NCBI GenBank assembly: GCA_013003285.1
Contig: JABDJY010000487.1
Location: 1-49,982, forward strand
DNA length: 49,982 nucleotides
Direction of reading: 5' to 3'
Origin: Alphaproteobacteria bacterium
GTDB taxonomy: Bacteria; Pseudomonadota; Alphaproteobacteria; UBA6615
Under the pieces are notes generated by a model. It worked only from the letters and a program-made list of their open reading frames with translations, was not told where the DNA came from and searched no databases. Shown piece by piece: positions 34,157 to 42,196 of the stretch. Each line of letters begins with the position of its first letter. The stretch's first letter is position 1. A program made the position numbers and the translations under genes.

Positions 34157-35050
34157 ATGACTAAAGTACAAGCGGGCGTTGTCGGCCTGGGAAATATGGG
34201 TGGTGGCGTCGCCAAAAACCTCATCGAGGCCGGCATTTCCACCGGCGTTTGGGACGTATCGGACGACGCCATGGCGAAGTTCAAGGATCGAGAGAACGCC
34301 ACCCTCATGACCCCCGGCGAGATGGCCGCGGATGGCGCCACCATCCTCTATGTGGTGCCGGCAACACCGGAGATCGAGGAGACCCTGAACGGACAGGACG
34401 GCGTGTTGGCCAAGTCCGCGCCCGGCACCGTGGTGTTCGATCTAACCACCTCGTTCCCCGATGATACGCGGCGCGTGGCCGCGGAAGCCGCCGAGGCCGG
34501 GGTCGCTTATCTCGATGCGGCCATGAGCGGCGGCGCCACCGGCGCCGACAGCGGTACGCTGACACTGATGGTTGGCGGCGATAAAGAAGTGTTCGAGAAA
34601 TCCAAGCCGATCCTCGAGGCTGTCGCCAAGAGCATATACTATCTCGGCCCCATCGGCGCAGGTCACGCCATGAAGCTGATCCACAATATGGTGGTGCACA
34701 CCATCTTCCTGACCAACTGCGAGGCCGGCCGCATGGCCGAGGGGGCGGGTATCGCGCTGGCCGACATGGTCGAGGTGTTCAACAATTCCAACGCGCGCAG
34801 CTATTCCAGCGAGTTTCGCTTTCCCCAGCATATTCTGTCGGAAAAATGGAATGCGCGCTCGCGGGTCTACAACCTCAACAAGGATCTCGGCATGGCGGTG
34901 CGGTTCGCCGAATCCATGGACATCGATGCGCGTTACGCCAAGGAGACCTTGAACTTTCTCGGCCACGCCATCGATCGCGGCATGGCGGAAAAGGATTACA
35001 GCCTGCTCTATCCGGAATTCGACGCCATCCGCGCCGAGGAGCAAGATTAA
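34157..35050 (+). CDS. 3-hydroxyisobutyrate dehydrogenase-like (beta-hydroxyacid) oxidoreductase
   Basis: 297 residues from ATG 34157 (GGAG eight bases upstream; TTG 34151 is an in-frame alternative). The cofactor motif is VVGLGNMGGGVAKNL (9-22). The substrate-binding signature DAAMSGGATGADSGTL (120-135) and the catalytic Lys in GHAMKLIHNM (K173, with N177) are intact. The family includes 3-hydroxyisobutyrate, tartronate-semialdehyde, 2-(hydroxymethyl)glutarate and sulfolactaldehyde dehydrogenases. In this operon, behind a Gfo/Idh dehydrogenase and a GntR regulator, it most likely oxidises or reduces a later pathway hydroxyacid. A hairpin follows directly after the stop. Confidence 0.9.
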   Translation: MTKVQAGVVGLGNMGGGVAKNLIEAGISTGVWDVSDDAMAKFKDRENATLMTPGEMAADGATILYVVPATPEIEETLNGQDGVLAKSAPGTVVFDLTTSFPDDTRRVAAEAAEAGVAYLDAAMSGGATGADSGTLTLMVGGDKEVFEKSKPILEAVAKSIYYLGPIGAGHAMKLIHNMVVHTIFLTNCEAGRMAEGAGIALADMVEVFNNSNARSYSSEFRFPQHILSEKWNARSRVYNLNKDLGMAVRFAESMDIDARYAKETLNFLGHAIDRGMAEKDYSLLYPEFDAIRAEEQD

Positions 35051-35051
35051 G

Positions 35052-35072
35052 CCCTCTTCCGCCGGGAGAGGG
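35052..35072. terminator. Hairpin between convergent operons (repeat copy 1)
   Basis: CCCTCTTCC / GGGAGAGGG form a nine-pair stem (one G-U) with a three-base loop, exactly between the + strand dehydrogenase stop (35050) and the - strand DctP-like stop (35075). It probably ends both transcripts. It closely resembles the hairpin at 44447-44467, suggesting a small dispersed palindromic repeat. Confidence 0.6.
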
Positions 35073-35074
35073 GG

Positions 35075-35998
35075 CTAGCTTTTCGGCAGGAACTCGAAGA
35101 GTTGGTCGCGGAAGCGGCCGACCGTGGCTTCGACGATGGGCTGTACCGCCGCGGCGAATTCGGCCCGCTCGTCCTCGCTCAAGGTGATTACTTCGTTATG
35201 GGCTGGATCGAATTTCGCGATCACCGACGTTTCCTCGGTCGCGGCGAATTCGCGCTGCGCGGCGGTGGCGGTTGCCAGTGCGGTATCGACTGCCATACGC
35301 ACCTCGGCCGGCCATCCGTCATAGGTTTGCTTGTGGCACAGAACCACGGCCGGGCCAAAGAAGTGGCCCGACAGGGTGATGTAGCGGTGATGCTCGGCGA
35401 TGCCCATATTGTAGGTGTTGGAAATGGCGTTCTCCTGCGCATCAACGGCGCCCGAAGCCACCGCGGGCGCCAGGTCTTTGACGTCGTAGAAGACGGGTTC
35501 GAACCCCAGGGCCGAGAAGGACTGCATGTAGAGATCGCTTTTTAGCGTGCGGATTTTCAGCCCGGCGCAGTCCGCCGGGCGGCGGATAGGGCGTACGCTG
35601 TTGGAGAGATGACGAAAGGCGTTGTCCCACCAGGAGACCACGCGGAAGTCGGCGACCTCGTCGATCCGATCGGCCAAGTACTGACACAAGGGACCGTCGA
35701 GCATGGCATAGGCCTGCGCCCGATCGCGAATGGCGAAGGGGAGGTCGAGCAGCGCGAATTCGGGCACCCGGTCGGCGAGATAGCTCGAGGCGAAATAACA
35801 AAATGTCATCTCGCCGCTGGTCACCATGTCGAGCAGATCGACGGCATTGTGCCCTTGGGCTGTGACGTCGGGGACAAGCTCGAAGGCCAAATCGTCGCCG
35901 AGGGCCTGCGCCAGCGTGTCGCCAAACACCGTTGCCGCCCGGTTATGCACCGAGAAGGCTCCCTGATAGCCGCCGAAGCGGATGTCGATGCTCGCCAA
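35075..35998 (-). CDS. DctP-family TRAP substrate-binding protein lacking a signal peptide
   Basis: 307 residues from TTG 35998. An in-frame TAG (the previous gene's stop, 36011-36013) lies five codons upstream, so no leader can be added. The sequence starts directly in the mature DctP fold (IDIRFGGYQGAFSVHNRAA). It keeps GEMTFCYFASSYLADRVP, the ligand-binding Arg region GLKIRT and VASGAVDAQENAISNTY. Normal TRAP binding proteins are exported to the periplasm and work with DctQ/DctM; neither a signal nor those partners are present here. It follows the tctC and alpha/beta-barrel genes. It could be a cytoplasmic ligand sensor or buffer, or a relic. Confidence 0.75.
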   Translation of the reverse strand: MASIDIRFGGYQGAFSVHNRAATVFGDTLAQALGDDLAFELVPDVTAQGHNAVDLLDMVTSGEMTFCYFASSYLADRVPEFALLDLPFAIRDRAQAYAMLDGPLCQYLADRIDEVADFRVVSWWDNAFRHLSNSVRPIRRPADCAGLKIRTLKSDLYMQSFSALGFEPVFYDVKDLAPAVASGAVDAQENAISNTYNMGIAEHHRYITLSGHFFGPAVVLCHKQTYDGWPAEVRMAVDTALATATAAQREFAATEETSVIAKFDPAHNEVITLSEDERAEFAAAVQPIVEATVGRFRDQLFEFLPKS

Positions 35999-36010
35999 GC
36001 CCCTAGCCTT

Positions 36011-36754
36011 CTATTCGACCGGTGGCCAGATACGCTGCCCGACGGTGGGCGAGCCCGGCGTATGCATGGTGTAGCGCACCAGCTTGCCCGACCATTCATT
36101 TTCATCCAGCGCTTCCGACTCGTGGCCGATTTCGAAATGTTCGAGCCGCGCCTCGAGCGAGGTGAACTCGTAAAGCACGGAATATTTCGCCCAACCGGCG
36201 GCCGACAGCATCACCCTTGCGGCGATACAGCCCGGCATTTTCGCCATGGCCGGCAGACGGTATTGCGCATACCAGGGGCCGACATCGAATTCGTTCTCCA
36301 GATTGGCGGTGCGGAAGCTGCCCATCTGGATCGCCGGTCCGGGGGTGGTTCCCGCCGGCCGCAAGGCCATTTCCGGGCCATCGACACGCGCGAATGTGGA
36401 GAAAATGCACGGCCGCACGCCCTGGCGCATATCGAGCATTTTTCGCGCGGTCCCGGTCAGTGCCGCCTGTTCGTCGACCACGCTGGGTGCCATCAGGGTC
36501 CACACTTCCGCCGCCCCGGCCAGCATGAGAAATTGGGTGCCGGTGCCGACGCCCTCCATGCCGACGGATTCGGGGAATTGTTCACGCACCCGTTTCATGT
36601 CATCGCCGCCGACCGTGTCCTGGTAGTGCGCCGCCCAGGCGATGCCCGGTTTTGCCTGCAGTGCCGGTAAATAGTCGCTGTGCAGCCAATCGAGATACTC
36701 GTCACGCCCGTCTTCTGGCAGGTCGTACCAGGTTGCCCAAATTGCTTGATCCAT
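36011..36754 (-). CDS. Duplicated dimeric alpha/beta-barrel (ferredoxin-like) protein, function unknown
   Basis: 247 residues in two similar halves. Each has a ferredoxin-like pattern with a W/F-x-W-Y or W-Y-x-x-x-x-L-P element: WLHSDYLPALQAKPGIAWAA in the first half, GPWYAQYRLPAMAKMPGCIA in the second. The second half ends YSVLYEFTSLEARLEHFE. This recalls EthD/DUF4286-like dimeric alpha/beta barrels, some of which are small oxygenases, decarboxylases or lyases in ring catabolism. No metal-binding cluster is obvious. It sits between tctC and the DctP-like gene in the - strand transcript, 12 bases from the latter, so it probably acts on the imported compound. Family assignment is tentative. 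Confidence 0.55.
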   Translation of the reverse strand: MDQAIWATWYDLPEDGRDEYLDWLHSDYLPALQAKPGIAWAAHYQDTVGGDDMKRVREQFPESVGMEGVGTGTQFLMLAGAAEVWTLMAPSVVDEQAALTGTARKMLDMRQGVRPCIFSTFARVDGPEMALRPAGTTPGPAIQMGSFRTANLENEFDVGPWYAQYRLPAMAKMPGCIAARVMLSAAGWAKYSVLYEFTSLEARLEHFEIGHESEALDENEWSGKLVRYTMHTPGSPTVGQRIWPPVE

Positions 36755-36790
36755 CTCTCAGAGTCCTCCCCAGAACCGTTCGCAGATTTT

Positions 36791-36835
36791 CACAAAAAGA
36801 TAGGCGGCAACCCCCTGTTGGGATTACCGCCTATC
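36791..36835 (-). terminator. Intrinsic terminator or attenuator after tctC
   Basis: CCGCCTATC (36827-36835) and GATAGGCGG (36799-36807) form a perfect nine-pair stem with a 19-base loop. On the - strand it is followed by TTTTTGTG. It begins 21 bases beyond the tctC stop and precedes the next gene, so it would raise tctC mRNA over the genes after it. Confidence 0.75.
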
Positions 36836-36856
36836 AGCTTAACAAATTTTCGGCGA

Positions 36857-37813
36857 TTAGCCTTTGGTCATGGCCTCAACCAACTCTTTATATGTGTCGC
36901 TTTGGACCGGGCGGAGTTTTTCATATTCCGCGCCGTCCATCAGGTTGGTGTCTTCACCCAAACGGCTCATCATGCGCTGGTAGGTCTTGTCTTCCTGCAT
37001 TTTGGCGAAAGCCTCACGCAGTTTGGCGAGACGGTCGGCCGGAATGCCCCGCGGCGCCATGACGATGCGGTGCATCTCACCGAGTTCGCTGGGGAAGCCG
37101 ATGGACTTGAATGTCGGCGGGCTGCCGACCACCGGCTCGTCGTTCACGCAGGCCAGGGTACGCACGGCGTCGCCTTGACCGGCGATCGTCGAGGGCAGTT
37201 GCACGGTGAAGTCCGCGTCGCCGGCGAGTAGCGCCCGCAGCGAGGGGCCGCCGCCGCGATACGGCGTCATGTTGGCATTGACCTTGGCCCATTGGAGCAA
37301 CCGCGCGCCCGGAACCATACCCGCACCCCATTGACCGGAATGGGCGAATTCGAGCTTACCGGGATTGGCTCTGCCGAATTCGAGCAAACCGTTAATGTCT
37401 TTGTGCGGTGAATCCGCCCGTACGATGAGGCAGAAACGCGCCGAATTGAGCCGCGCCACGGTGACGAAATCCTTCGTCGTGTCGTAGGGCAGATCCTTGA
37501 CGTGCTGCTGGAGCTGATCGAAATAGTTATGGCTGAACAGCAAGGTGTAGCCATCGGCCGGCGCCGTCGCGGCGGCGGCGGTCCCGGTCTGGCCACTGGC
37601 GCCCGGCATCAACTTCACGATCATCGCCTGGTCGAGATATTGCGGGATGATCGACGTGAACACGCGCGAGTTCAAATCGTGCGATCCGCCGGCGCCAAGC
37701 GGCAGGATCAAGGTGATTGGCTTGTTCGGGAAATCTTGCGCCATCGCGCCGCCGACACTCAAACCGAGCATCAGTGCAGCCGAGGACACCATCTTCATAA
37801 GGTTCATTCGCAT
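36857..37813 (-). CDS. tctC: Tripartite tricarboxylate transporter substrate-binding protein (TctC/Bug)
   Basis: 318 residues with a signal peptide (SAALMLGLSVGGAMA, cleavage before QDFPN). The mature protein has the Bug-family start FPNKPITLILPLGAGGSHD and the conserved GASGQTGTAAAATAPADGYT and HSGQWGAGMVPGARLL regions. Bug proteins bind carboxylates in the periplasm and hand them to TctAB. GGAGG stands five bases before ATG 37813. It is the promoter-proximal gene of its own transcript, with an operator-like palindrome 77 bases upstream, and a terminator hairpin follows, a usual way to overproduce the binding protein relative to the permease. Confidence 0.92.
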   Translation of the reverse strand: MRMNLMKMVSSAALMLGLSVGGAMAQDFPNKPITLILPLGAGGSHDLNSRVFTSIIPQYLDQAMIVKLMPGASGQTGTAAAATAPADGYTLLFSHNYFDQLQQHVKDLPYDTTKDFVTVARLNSARFCLIVRADSPHKDINGLLEFGRANPGKLEFAHSGQWGAGMVPGARLLQWAKVNANMTPYRGGGPSLRALLAGDADFTVQLPSTIAGQGDAVRTLACVNDEPVVGSPPTFKSIGFPSELGEMHRIVMAPRGIPADRLAKLREAFAKMQEDKTYQRMMSRLGEDTNLMDGAEYEKLRPVQSDTYKELVEAMTKG

Positions 37814-37890
37814 GAATTCCTCCCTAGAGTGAGTTGAAAAACTTTGGCCGATCGCTGGTTTCTAACTGCCACAGTCCCGATCGGTCAAAA

Positions 37891-37904
37891 CTCTTGTATA
37901 AGAC
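37891..37904. promoter_or_regulatory. Putative GntR operator 2
   Basis: CTCTTGTATAAGAC matches the palindrome GTCTTATATAAGAC at 12 of 14 positions. It lies 77 bases upstream of the tctC start and downstream of the tctA stop, which indicates that tctC has its own promoter under the same regulator. Confidence 0.6.
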
Positions 37905-37960
37905 TGTAACAACGACACCATTGTGCCGAGGGAATGTCAAGAATCGTGGTGCGTACGCCG

Positions 37961-39499
37961 TCACTCCTCTTGGCCGGTCATCGCCAAACTTTCGCGTCGC
38001 AATTTTGTCGATCGGCGCCACAGATACCAGGCGATGAGCGGTGTTAGCACCAAAATGACCACGGTTATCGGCCGGTCGAACAGGATGTAGCCGGCGAGAT
38101 TTCCCTTCGACAGGCTAATCGTCTGGCTCAGCGCGCGCTCGATTTCAGGGCCTAAGATGAAGGCCATGGCCAGCGGTGCGACATCGAAATGATATTTGCG
38201 CAAGATATAACCGATGGCGCCGAAAATCCCCAGAATGTAGAGGTCGGTCGGGTTGTTGCGCACGGCGAAGACGCCGGCGAAGGCGAACATGATGGTCAGC
38301 GGCATGAGCAGTGACTTGGGAATGCGCACGACCCGCGCAAATAGCGGGATCGACAGATAGCCCACGATCAAGAACAACACATTGGCCAACACCATCGCCA
38401 GCAGGATGGCGAATACTTGGGGTCCCTGTTCCGCCATCAATTGCGGTCCCGGCCGCATGCCGACGGCGACGAAGGCGCCGAGCAGGATCGCGGTAATGTT
38501 ATCGCCGGGAATACCGAAGGTCAGCATGGGCACCAGGGTGGGACCGTTGACGGCGTTGTTGGCCGCTTCCGCCGCGGCGACCCCCTCGAGCTCGCCCTTG
38601 CCGAATTTCTCCGGGTGCTTCGAGGCGTTCTTCGCCGCTGCGTAGCCGACGAAGGCGGCGACCACCTGGCCGACGCCGGGGATGATGCCGATCGATGTGC
38701 CGATCGCCGTCGAGCGCATAATGGTGCGTCCACAGGCGCGAAACTCTGACCATTTGAGCCTTTCGCCTTCGCGGACCTTCAGCTTGGCGTCGATATAGGC
38801 CGAGGCCTTCTTTTCGATATTGAGCAACAGTTCCGACAAGGCGAACAGGCCGATCAGCATCGGCAACAGGCTGATGCCGGAGCGCAACTCGAAAACGCCG
38901 AAGGTAAAGCGCGACAGGGCGCCGATCGGGTCCTGGCCGATCATGGCGATAAACAGGCCCAGCACCATCACCAACAGGCCCTTCACGAAGGCGCCCGAGC
39001 CGGTCGCCGAGATGACGATCAGGCTGAGAAACAAGACCGCGCCCAGTTCCGGCGGGCCGATTTTGAGCGCGATCAAGGCAATCGGAATGATCATGAAAAT
39101 GGTGAAAATGTCGCTGGTAAGGTCGCCGGCGACCGAGGAAAACAGCGCCATCTCCAGCGCTTTGCGTCCTTTGCCTTGGCGGGTCAGTGCCGGGCCGTCG
39201 AAGGTCGTCGCCACGGCCGCGCCCGTGCCGGGCATAGAGACCAGGATCGCCGGTATGCTGCCGCCGTAAATGCCCCCCTTATAGATGCCCAGCAGGAACG
39301 GGATGCCGAAGATCGGTTCCAGGAAGAAGACGATGGGCAGCAGGATTGCCATTGCCGTCAGGGTCGTCAGGCCGGGCAACGCGCCCACGAACATGCCGAG
39401 CAAAAGGCCGCCGATCATGTACAGGATGGTGATGAATAGGGTTGCCGGATTGAATAGGATCGCGGCGCCCTGGCCCATCGAGATAAATAAGTCTTCCAT
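37961..39499 (-). CDS. tctA: Tripartite tricarboxylate transporter large permease TctA
   Basis: 512 residues, almost entirely hydrophobic helices, the standard length for TctA. The first signature repeat is GALPGLTTLTAMAILLP and its inverted-topology counterpart is GIIPGVGQVVAAFVGYAA. TFGIPGDNITAILLGAFV is a further family motif. It is the inner-membrane channel of a secondary, ion-driven carboxylate importer working with TctB and TctC. The start is 38 bases after the tctB stop. The tctC gene follows but has its own upstream operator-like site. Confidence 0.95.
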   Translation of the reverse strand: MEDLFISMGQGAAILFNPATLFITILYMIGGLLLGMFVGALPGLTTLTAMAILLPIVFFLEPIFGIPFLLGIYKGGIYGGSIPAILVSMPGTGAAVATTFDGPALTRQGKGRKALEMALFSSVAGDLTSDIFTIFMIIPIALIALKIGPPELGAVLFLSLIVISATGSGAFVKGLLVMVLGLFIAMIGQDPIGALSRFTFGVFELRSGISLLPMLIGLFALSELLLNIEKKASAYIDAKLKVREGERLKWSEFRACGRTIMRSTAIGTSIGIIPGVGQVVAAFVGYAAAKNASKHPEKFGKGELEGVAAAEAANNAVNGPTLVPMLTFGIPGDNITAILLGAFVAVGMRPGPQLMAEQGPQVFAILLAMVLANVLFLIVGYLSIPLFARVVRIPKSLLMPLTIMFAFAGVFAVRNNPTDLYILGIFGAIGYILRKYHFDVAPLAMAFILGPEIERALSQTISLSKGNLAGYILFDRPITVVILVLTPLIAWYLWRRSTKLRRESLAMTGQEE

Positions 39500-39537
39500 T
39501 GCCTATTCGCCTCTACACCGGGTACGCGGGCGCGCGC

Positions 39538-40062
39538 CTAGAACCACAGGATATTGGGGAAGAACGGGTTTTGCGGCAGCACGACCTGTAGCCACACCCG
39601 AAGGATATTGTAGAAAATCAGCGGCACACCGATGCTGATGGCGGCGCCGGCCATAAAATGGCGATTGCCGTAGAAGGTCGATAAACCGGCCAACAGGATG
39701 ATCGACGACAGCACAAAGCCCAGCTGCGGCATGACCAGCGCGAGCAACAAGAACCCGGCCAGGGTCACCAAGACGTTGGTGACCGCCTCCTTGTCGAGAT
39801 TGAGGATGCGGTTTTCCTCGACCAGCACCCGCGCGCGCCAGATCAGCCAGACGCCGGTGATGACGAATAGAATGGCGACCAGGCGCGGGAAGAAATCGGG
39901 ATCGAGACCCGACGGTTTCTGGCCGAACAATAGTCGCGGCCGCTCCACCTGGTCGGGCGTGATGATAAAGAGGACAATGCCGATGACGATGCCCAGGATG
40001 CCAAACACGGTGTTAAAGTTCACCACGCCCCGTGACGCCGGGCGGTCGCCGGTATCAGACAT
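39538..40062 (-). CDS. tctB: Tripartite tricarboxylate transporter small permease TctB
   Basis: 174 residues with about four predicted helices: FNTVFGILGIVIGIVLFII, FFPRLVAILFVITGVWLIW, VLVTLAGFLLLALVMPQLG and a C-terminal pair. The segment GLDPDFFPRLVAI and the overall length match TctB, the poorly conserved small membrane subunit of the transporter. It lies between the second Gfo/Idh gene and tctA, all on the - strand with short gaps, so the permease genes are probably expressed with that dehydrogenase. Confidence 0.85.
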   Translation of the reverse strand: MSDTGDRPASRGVVNFNTVFGILGIVIGIVLFIITPDQVERPRLLFGQKPSGLDPDFFPRLVAILFVITGVWLIWRARVLVEENRILNLDKEAVTNVLVTLAGFLLLALVMPQLGFVLSSIILLAGLSTFYGNRHFMAGAAISIGVPLIFYNILRVWLQVVLPQNPFFPNILWF

Positions 40063-40114
40063 CCTCTATTCGCCTCCCTGCACGGCCGCATTATCGCGGC
40101 CGCTTTATCGTTAC

Positions 40115-41176
40115 TTACTTTGCCGCCAACGCCGCCGACGGATCGTTGCGCGGTAGCGTGACCGGCTCGCCCAATTCATCGGACAAATCGGCCGCGGTAT
40201 ACACATCCATCACCAGCCGAGCCTCGTCGGGCTTCACCATGACCGGTCGGTCGTAGACCACCGCTTCGACGAAATGGATGGTCTCGTCGGCCATGGGGCC
40301 GGCAAACACATGGTCGACCGGCTCACCCGGCATCGATGACATGGGGTATCGTATCCCGTGTTCGGTGGTGTTGAACTGCACTTCCTTGTGAGTGTCGTCG
40401 ATGGTCAAGGCGCCATCGGTGCCCACCACTTCGATCCAGCACTGGGAATAGTTGGGATAGCCGATGGGCAGGATCCAACCGGCGCCGACGGTAATCGTCG
40501 TGCCGTCATCCATGGTCACCATGATCCATTGATGGTCCGGGGTCTCGCTGTTTCGCTTGAACAGTTTGCCGGCCGTCTGGGAATAGACCCGGATCGGCTT
40601 GCGCGGCTGCAGCGCCCACAACAGAAAGTCGAGATCGTGCGTGGCTTCCATCGCCGCCGGCGACAGCTTCGAGCGGCCGGTGATCTTGGTGCCGAGCTCG
40701 CGCGTCACGTTGCGGCTGATCAGGCAGGTCACCGGGTCGCCGATCAGGCCTTCCTTTAGCGCCTTGTTTACATAAGCGAATTTCGGCTTGAAGCGCTGTG
40801 AGTAACCAACGGTGAATTTCAAATTCTTGGCTTCGGCCAGGGCGATCACTTCGTCGGCTTCGGCGATGGTCGTCGAAACGGGTTTTTCGACGAACACATG
40901 CTTGCCGGCCTCCAGCGACGCTTTGATCATCGGGTAATGGGTCGATTCCGGCGTTGCTGAAATGACGATGGCTTCGATGTCGTCATTCTTTAACAGCTCT
41001 TCCCAATCGGTCGTCGCAGATACGGGGTTGGTCTCGTCCTTCACCTCGGCCAGACGCTCGGGGTTGATCTCCGCGATATGTAATTCGTCGATCAGCGGGC
41101 TACGGGCGCAAGCGTTTGCGCGAATGCCACCGGTCCAGCCGGTGCCGATAACCCCAACGTTGATTTGCTTTATCAT
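40115..41176 (-). CDS. Gfo/Idh/MocA family oxidoreductase (second copy)
   Basis: 353 residues from ATG 41176, preceded by GGAGAAGA. The Rossmann motif is VGVIGTGWTGGIRAN (7-21) and the EKP motif is FVEKPVSTT with K98. The C-terminal domain has MEATHDLDFLLWAL at the catalytic-His position. It is paralogous to 32173-33294 but distinct throughout, so the two probably act on different intermediates or stereoisomers. It is the first gene of the transcript continuing into tctB and tctA, and the perfect palindrome at 41273-41286 lies 96 bases upstream of its start. Confidence 0.88.
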   Translation of the reverse strand: MIKQINVGVIGTGWTGGIRANACARSPLIDELHIAEINPERLAEVKDETNPVSATTDWEELLKNDDIEAIVISATPESTHYPMIKASLEAGKHVFVEKPVSTTIAEADEVIALAEAKNLKFTVGYSQRFKPKFAYVNKALKEGLIGDPVTCLISRNVTRELGTKITGRSKLSPAAMEATHDLDFLLWALQPRKPIRVYSQTAGKLFKRNSETPDHQWIMVTMDDGTTITVGAGWILPIGYPNYSQCWIEVVGTDGALTIDDTHKEVQFNTTEHGIRYPMSSMPGEPVDHVFAGPMADETIHFVEAVVYDRPVMVKPDEARLVMDVYTAADLSDELGEPVTLPRNDPSAALAAK

Positions 41177-41272
41177 TCTTCTCCATCCCCGTGTTGCGCA
41201 ACCCTTACAAGCATCGATTGAGTGGGCACGAGCCTGTTGAGTGCGTATTTGCTGTTAGGCCGAACTTAGCGA

Positions 41273-41286
41273 GTCTTATATAAGAC
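41273..41286. promoter_or_regulatory. Putative GntR operator 3 (perfect palindrome)
   Basis: GTCTTATATAAGAC is an exact 14-bp palindrome with GT...AC ends, typical of GntR-family operators. It lies 96 bases upstream of the Gfo/Idh-tctB-tctA transcript. Near-copies occur at 32072-32085 and 37891-37904, each 77-87 bases upstream of a start in the same locus. Confidence 0.7.
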
Positions 41287-41358
41287 CGCAAGCGGCGGCA
41301 TTAATCATCGATCGGTTGGACGCTATCGAACACTGCCCATCTCTGGCAAGGGGGGCGA

Positions 41359-42192
41359 TTAGAATCCGTCGCGGTCGCGCCACATGGTCTCACCGACATT
41401 GCACGGCGGACTGATGCGCGCCGAACTATCAGCCTGTACTTTGGTCGGTCCGAAATGCCATTGAGGCGCCGGTTGCAAATCGGCAATTTCGAGGACCAGT
41501 TTACGGCGCACCGCCCGGGCGAAGTCGTTGAAATCGGCGGCGACCACCAGAAAGGCGCCGGTGCCGCCGATTACACAATTGCGGTAGTACAGATCGAGAT
41601 TGGCGATATTAAAGCGTGAAAACGGGCCGCCGCCCGGATCGAGGATCGGCAAGCCGTTGATCGTTATCCCCGCCGCGACGGCCCGGTCGCGGGCGATGGT
41701 GACTAAATTGCCCCAATTGTTCGGCCCATCGCCGGAGATATCGATCACCCGGCGCGTGCCTTCGAAACCGTTACCGTCGAACCAGGGTTGGGCGAACTCG
41801 ATGGCGCCGCTGATCGAGGTGCGGCTGGCGGATAAAGGGAGGTCCTGTTGCAACCTATCGGCAAAGGCGTTGGCGCTGGCGGCGCCGTCGATGACCGTCC
41901 AATCGACGATGATGTTGGCATGACCGAAGCCGGCCCATTCGTAGTAGCCCACGGCGATACGGCCCAGAATGCCGGTCTCGATGGCTTCGATCAGTTCGGG
42001 ATCGCGGAATGCCTGAATATAGCCCTGGCGTTGCAGCCGCGCTTCGCCCGCATCGATGCTGCGCGAGACGTCGATGCCGAGCGCCAACTCCAGATCGACG
42101 GCGGTTTGCGCCTGGGCTGGAACGGCGAACAGACTCGTCAATAGCAGGAGCCAAATGGCACGATTGAAAACCCGCTGGCGGTTCACTGTCAT
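41359..42192 (-). CDS. Secreted DUF1194 (vWA-like) protein
   Basis: 277 residues with a signal peptide (AIWLLLLTSLFAVPAQA). The mature start VDLELALGIDVSRSIDAGE carries a DxSxS metal-ion-dependent adhesion-type motif. Later segments RRVIDISGDGPNNWGN and INGLPILD are the DUF1194 hallmarks of a von Willebrand factor A-like fold. The function is unknown; such proteins are exported and likely bind another protein through a metal ion. It starts four bases after the monooxygenase stop, so the two are probably co-transcribed, though a functional link is not obvious. Confidence 0.85.
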   Translation of the reverse strand: MTVNRQRVFNRAIWLLLLTSLFAVPAQAQTAVDLELALGIDVSRSIDAGEARLQRQGYIQAFRDPELIEAIETGILGRIAVGYYEWAGFGHANIIVDWTVIDGAASANAFADRLQQDLPLSASRTSISGAIEFAQPWFDGNGFEGTRRVIDISGDGPNNWGNLVTIARDRAVAAGITINGLPILDPGGGPFSRFNIANLDLYYRNCVIGGTGAFLVVAADFNDFARAVRRKLVLEIADLQPAPQWHFGPTKVQADSSARISPPCNVGETMWRDRDGF

Positions 42193-42196
42193 ACCA

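Noticed and set aside
30899..41286. Genomic island or prophage at the catabolic locus
   Set aside because: No integrase, transposase, tRNA or direct-repeat boundary was found, and base and codon usage look like the neighbours.
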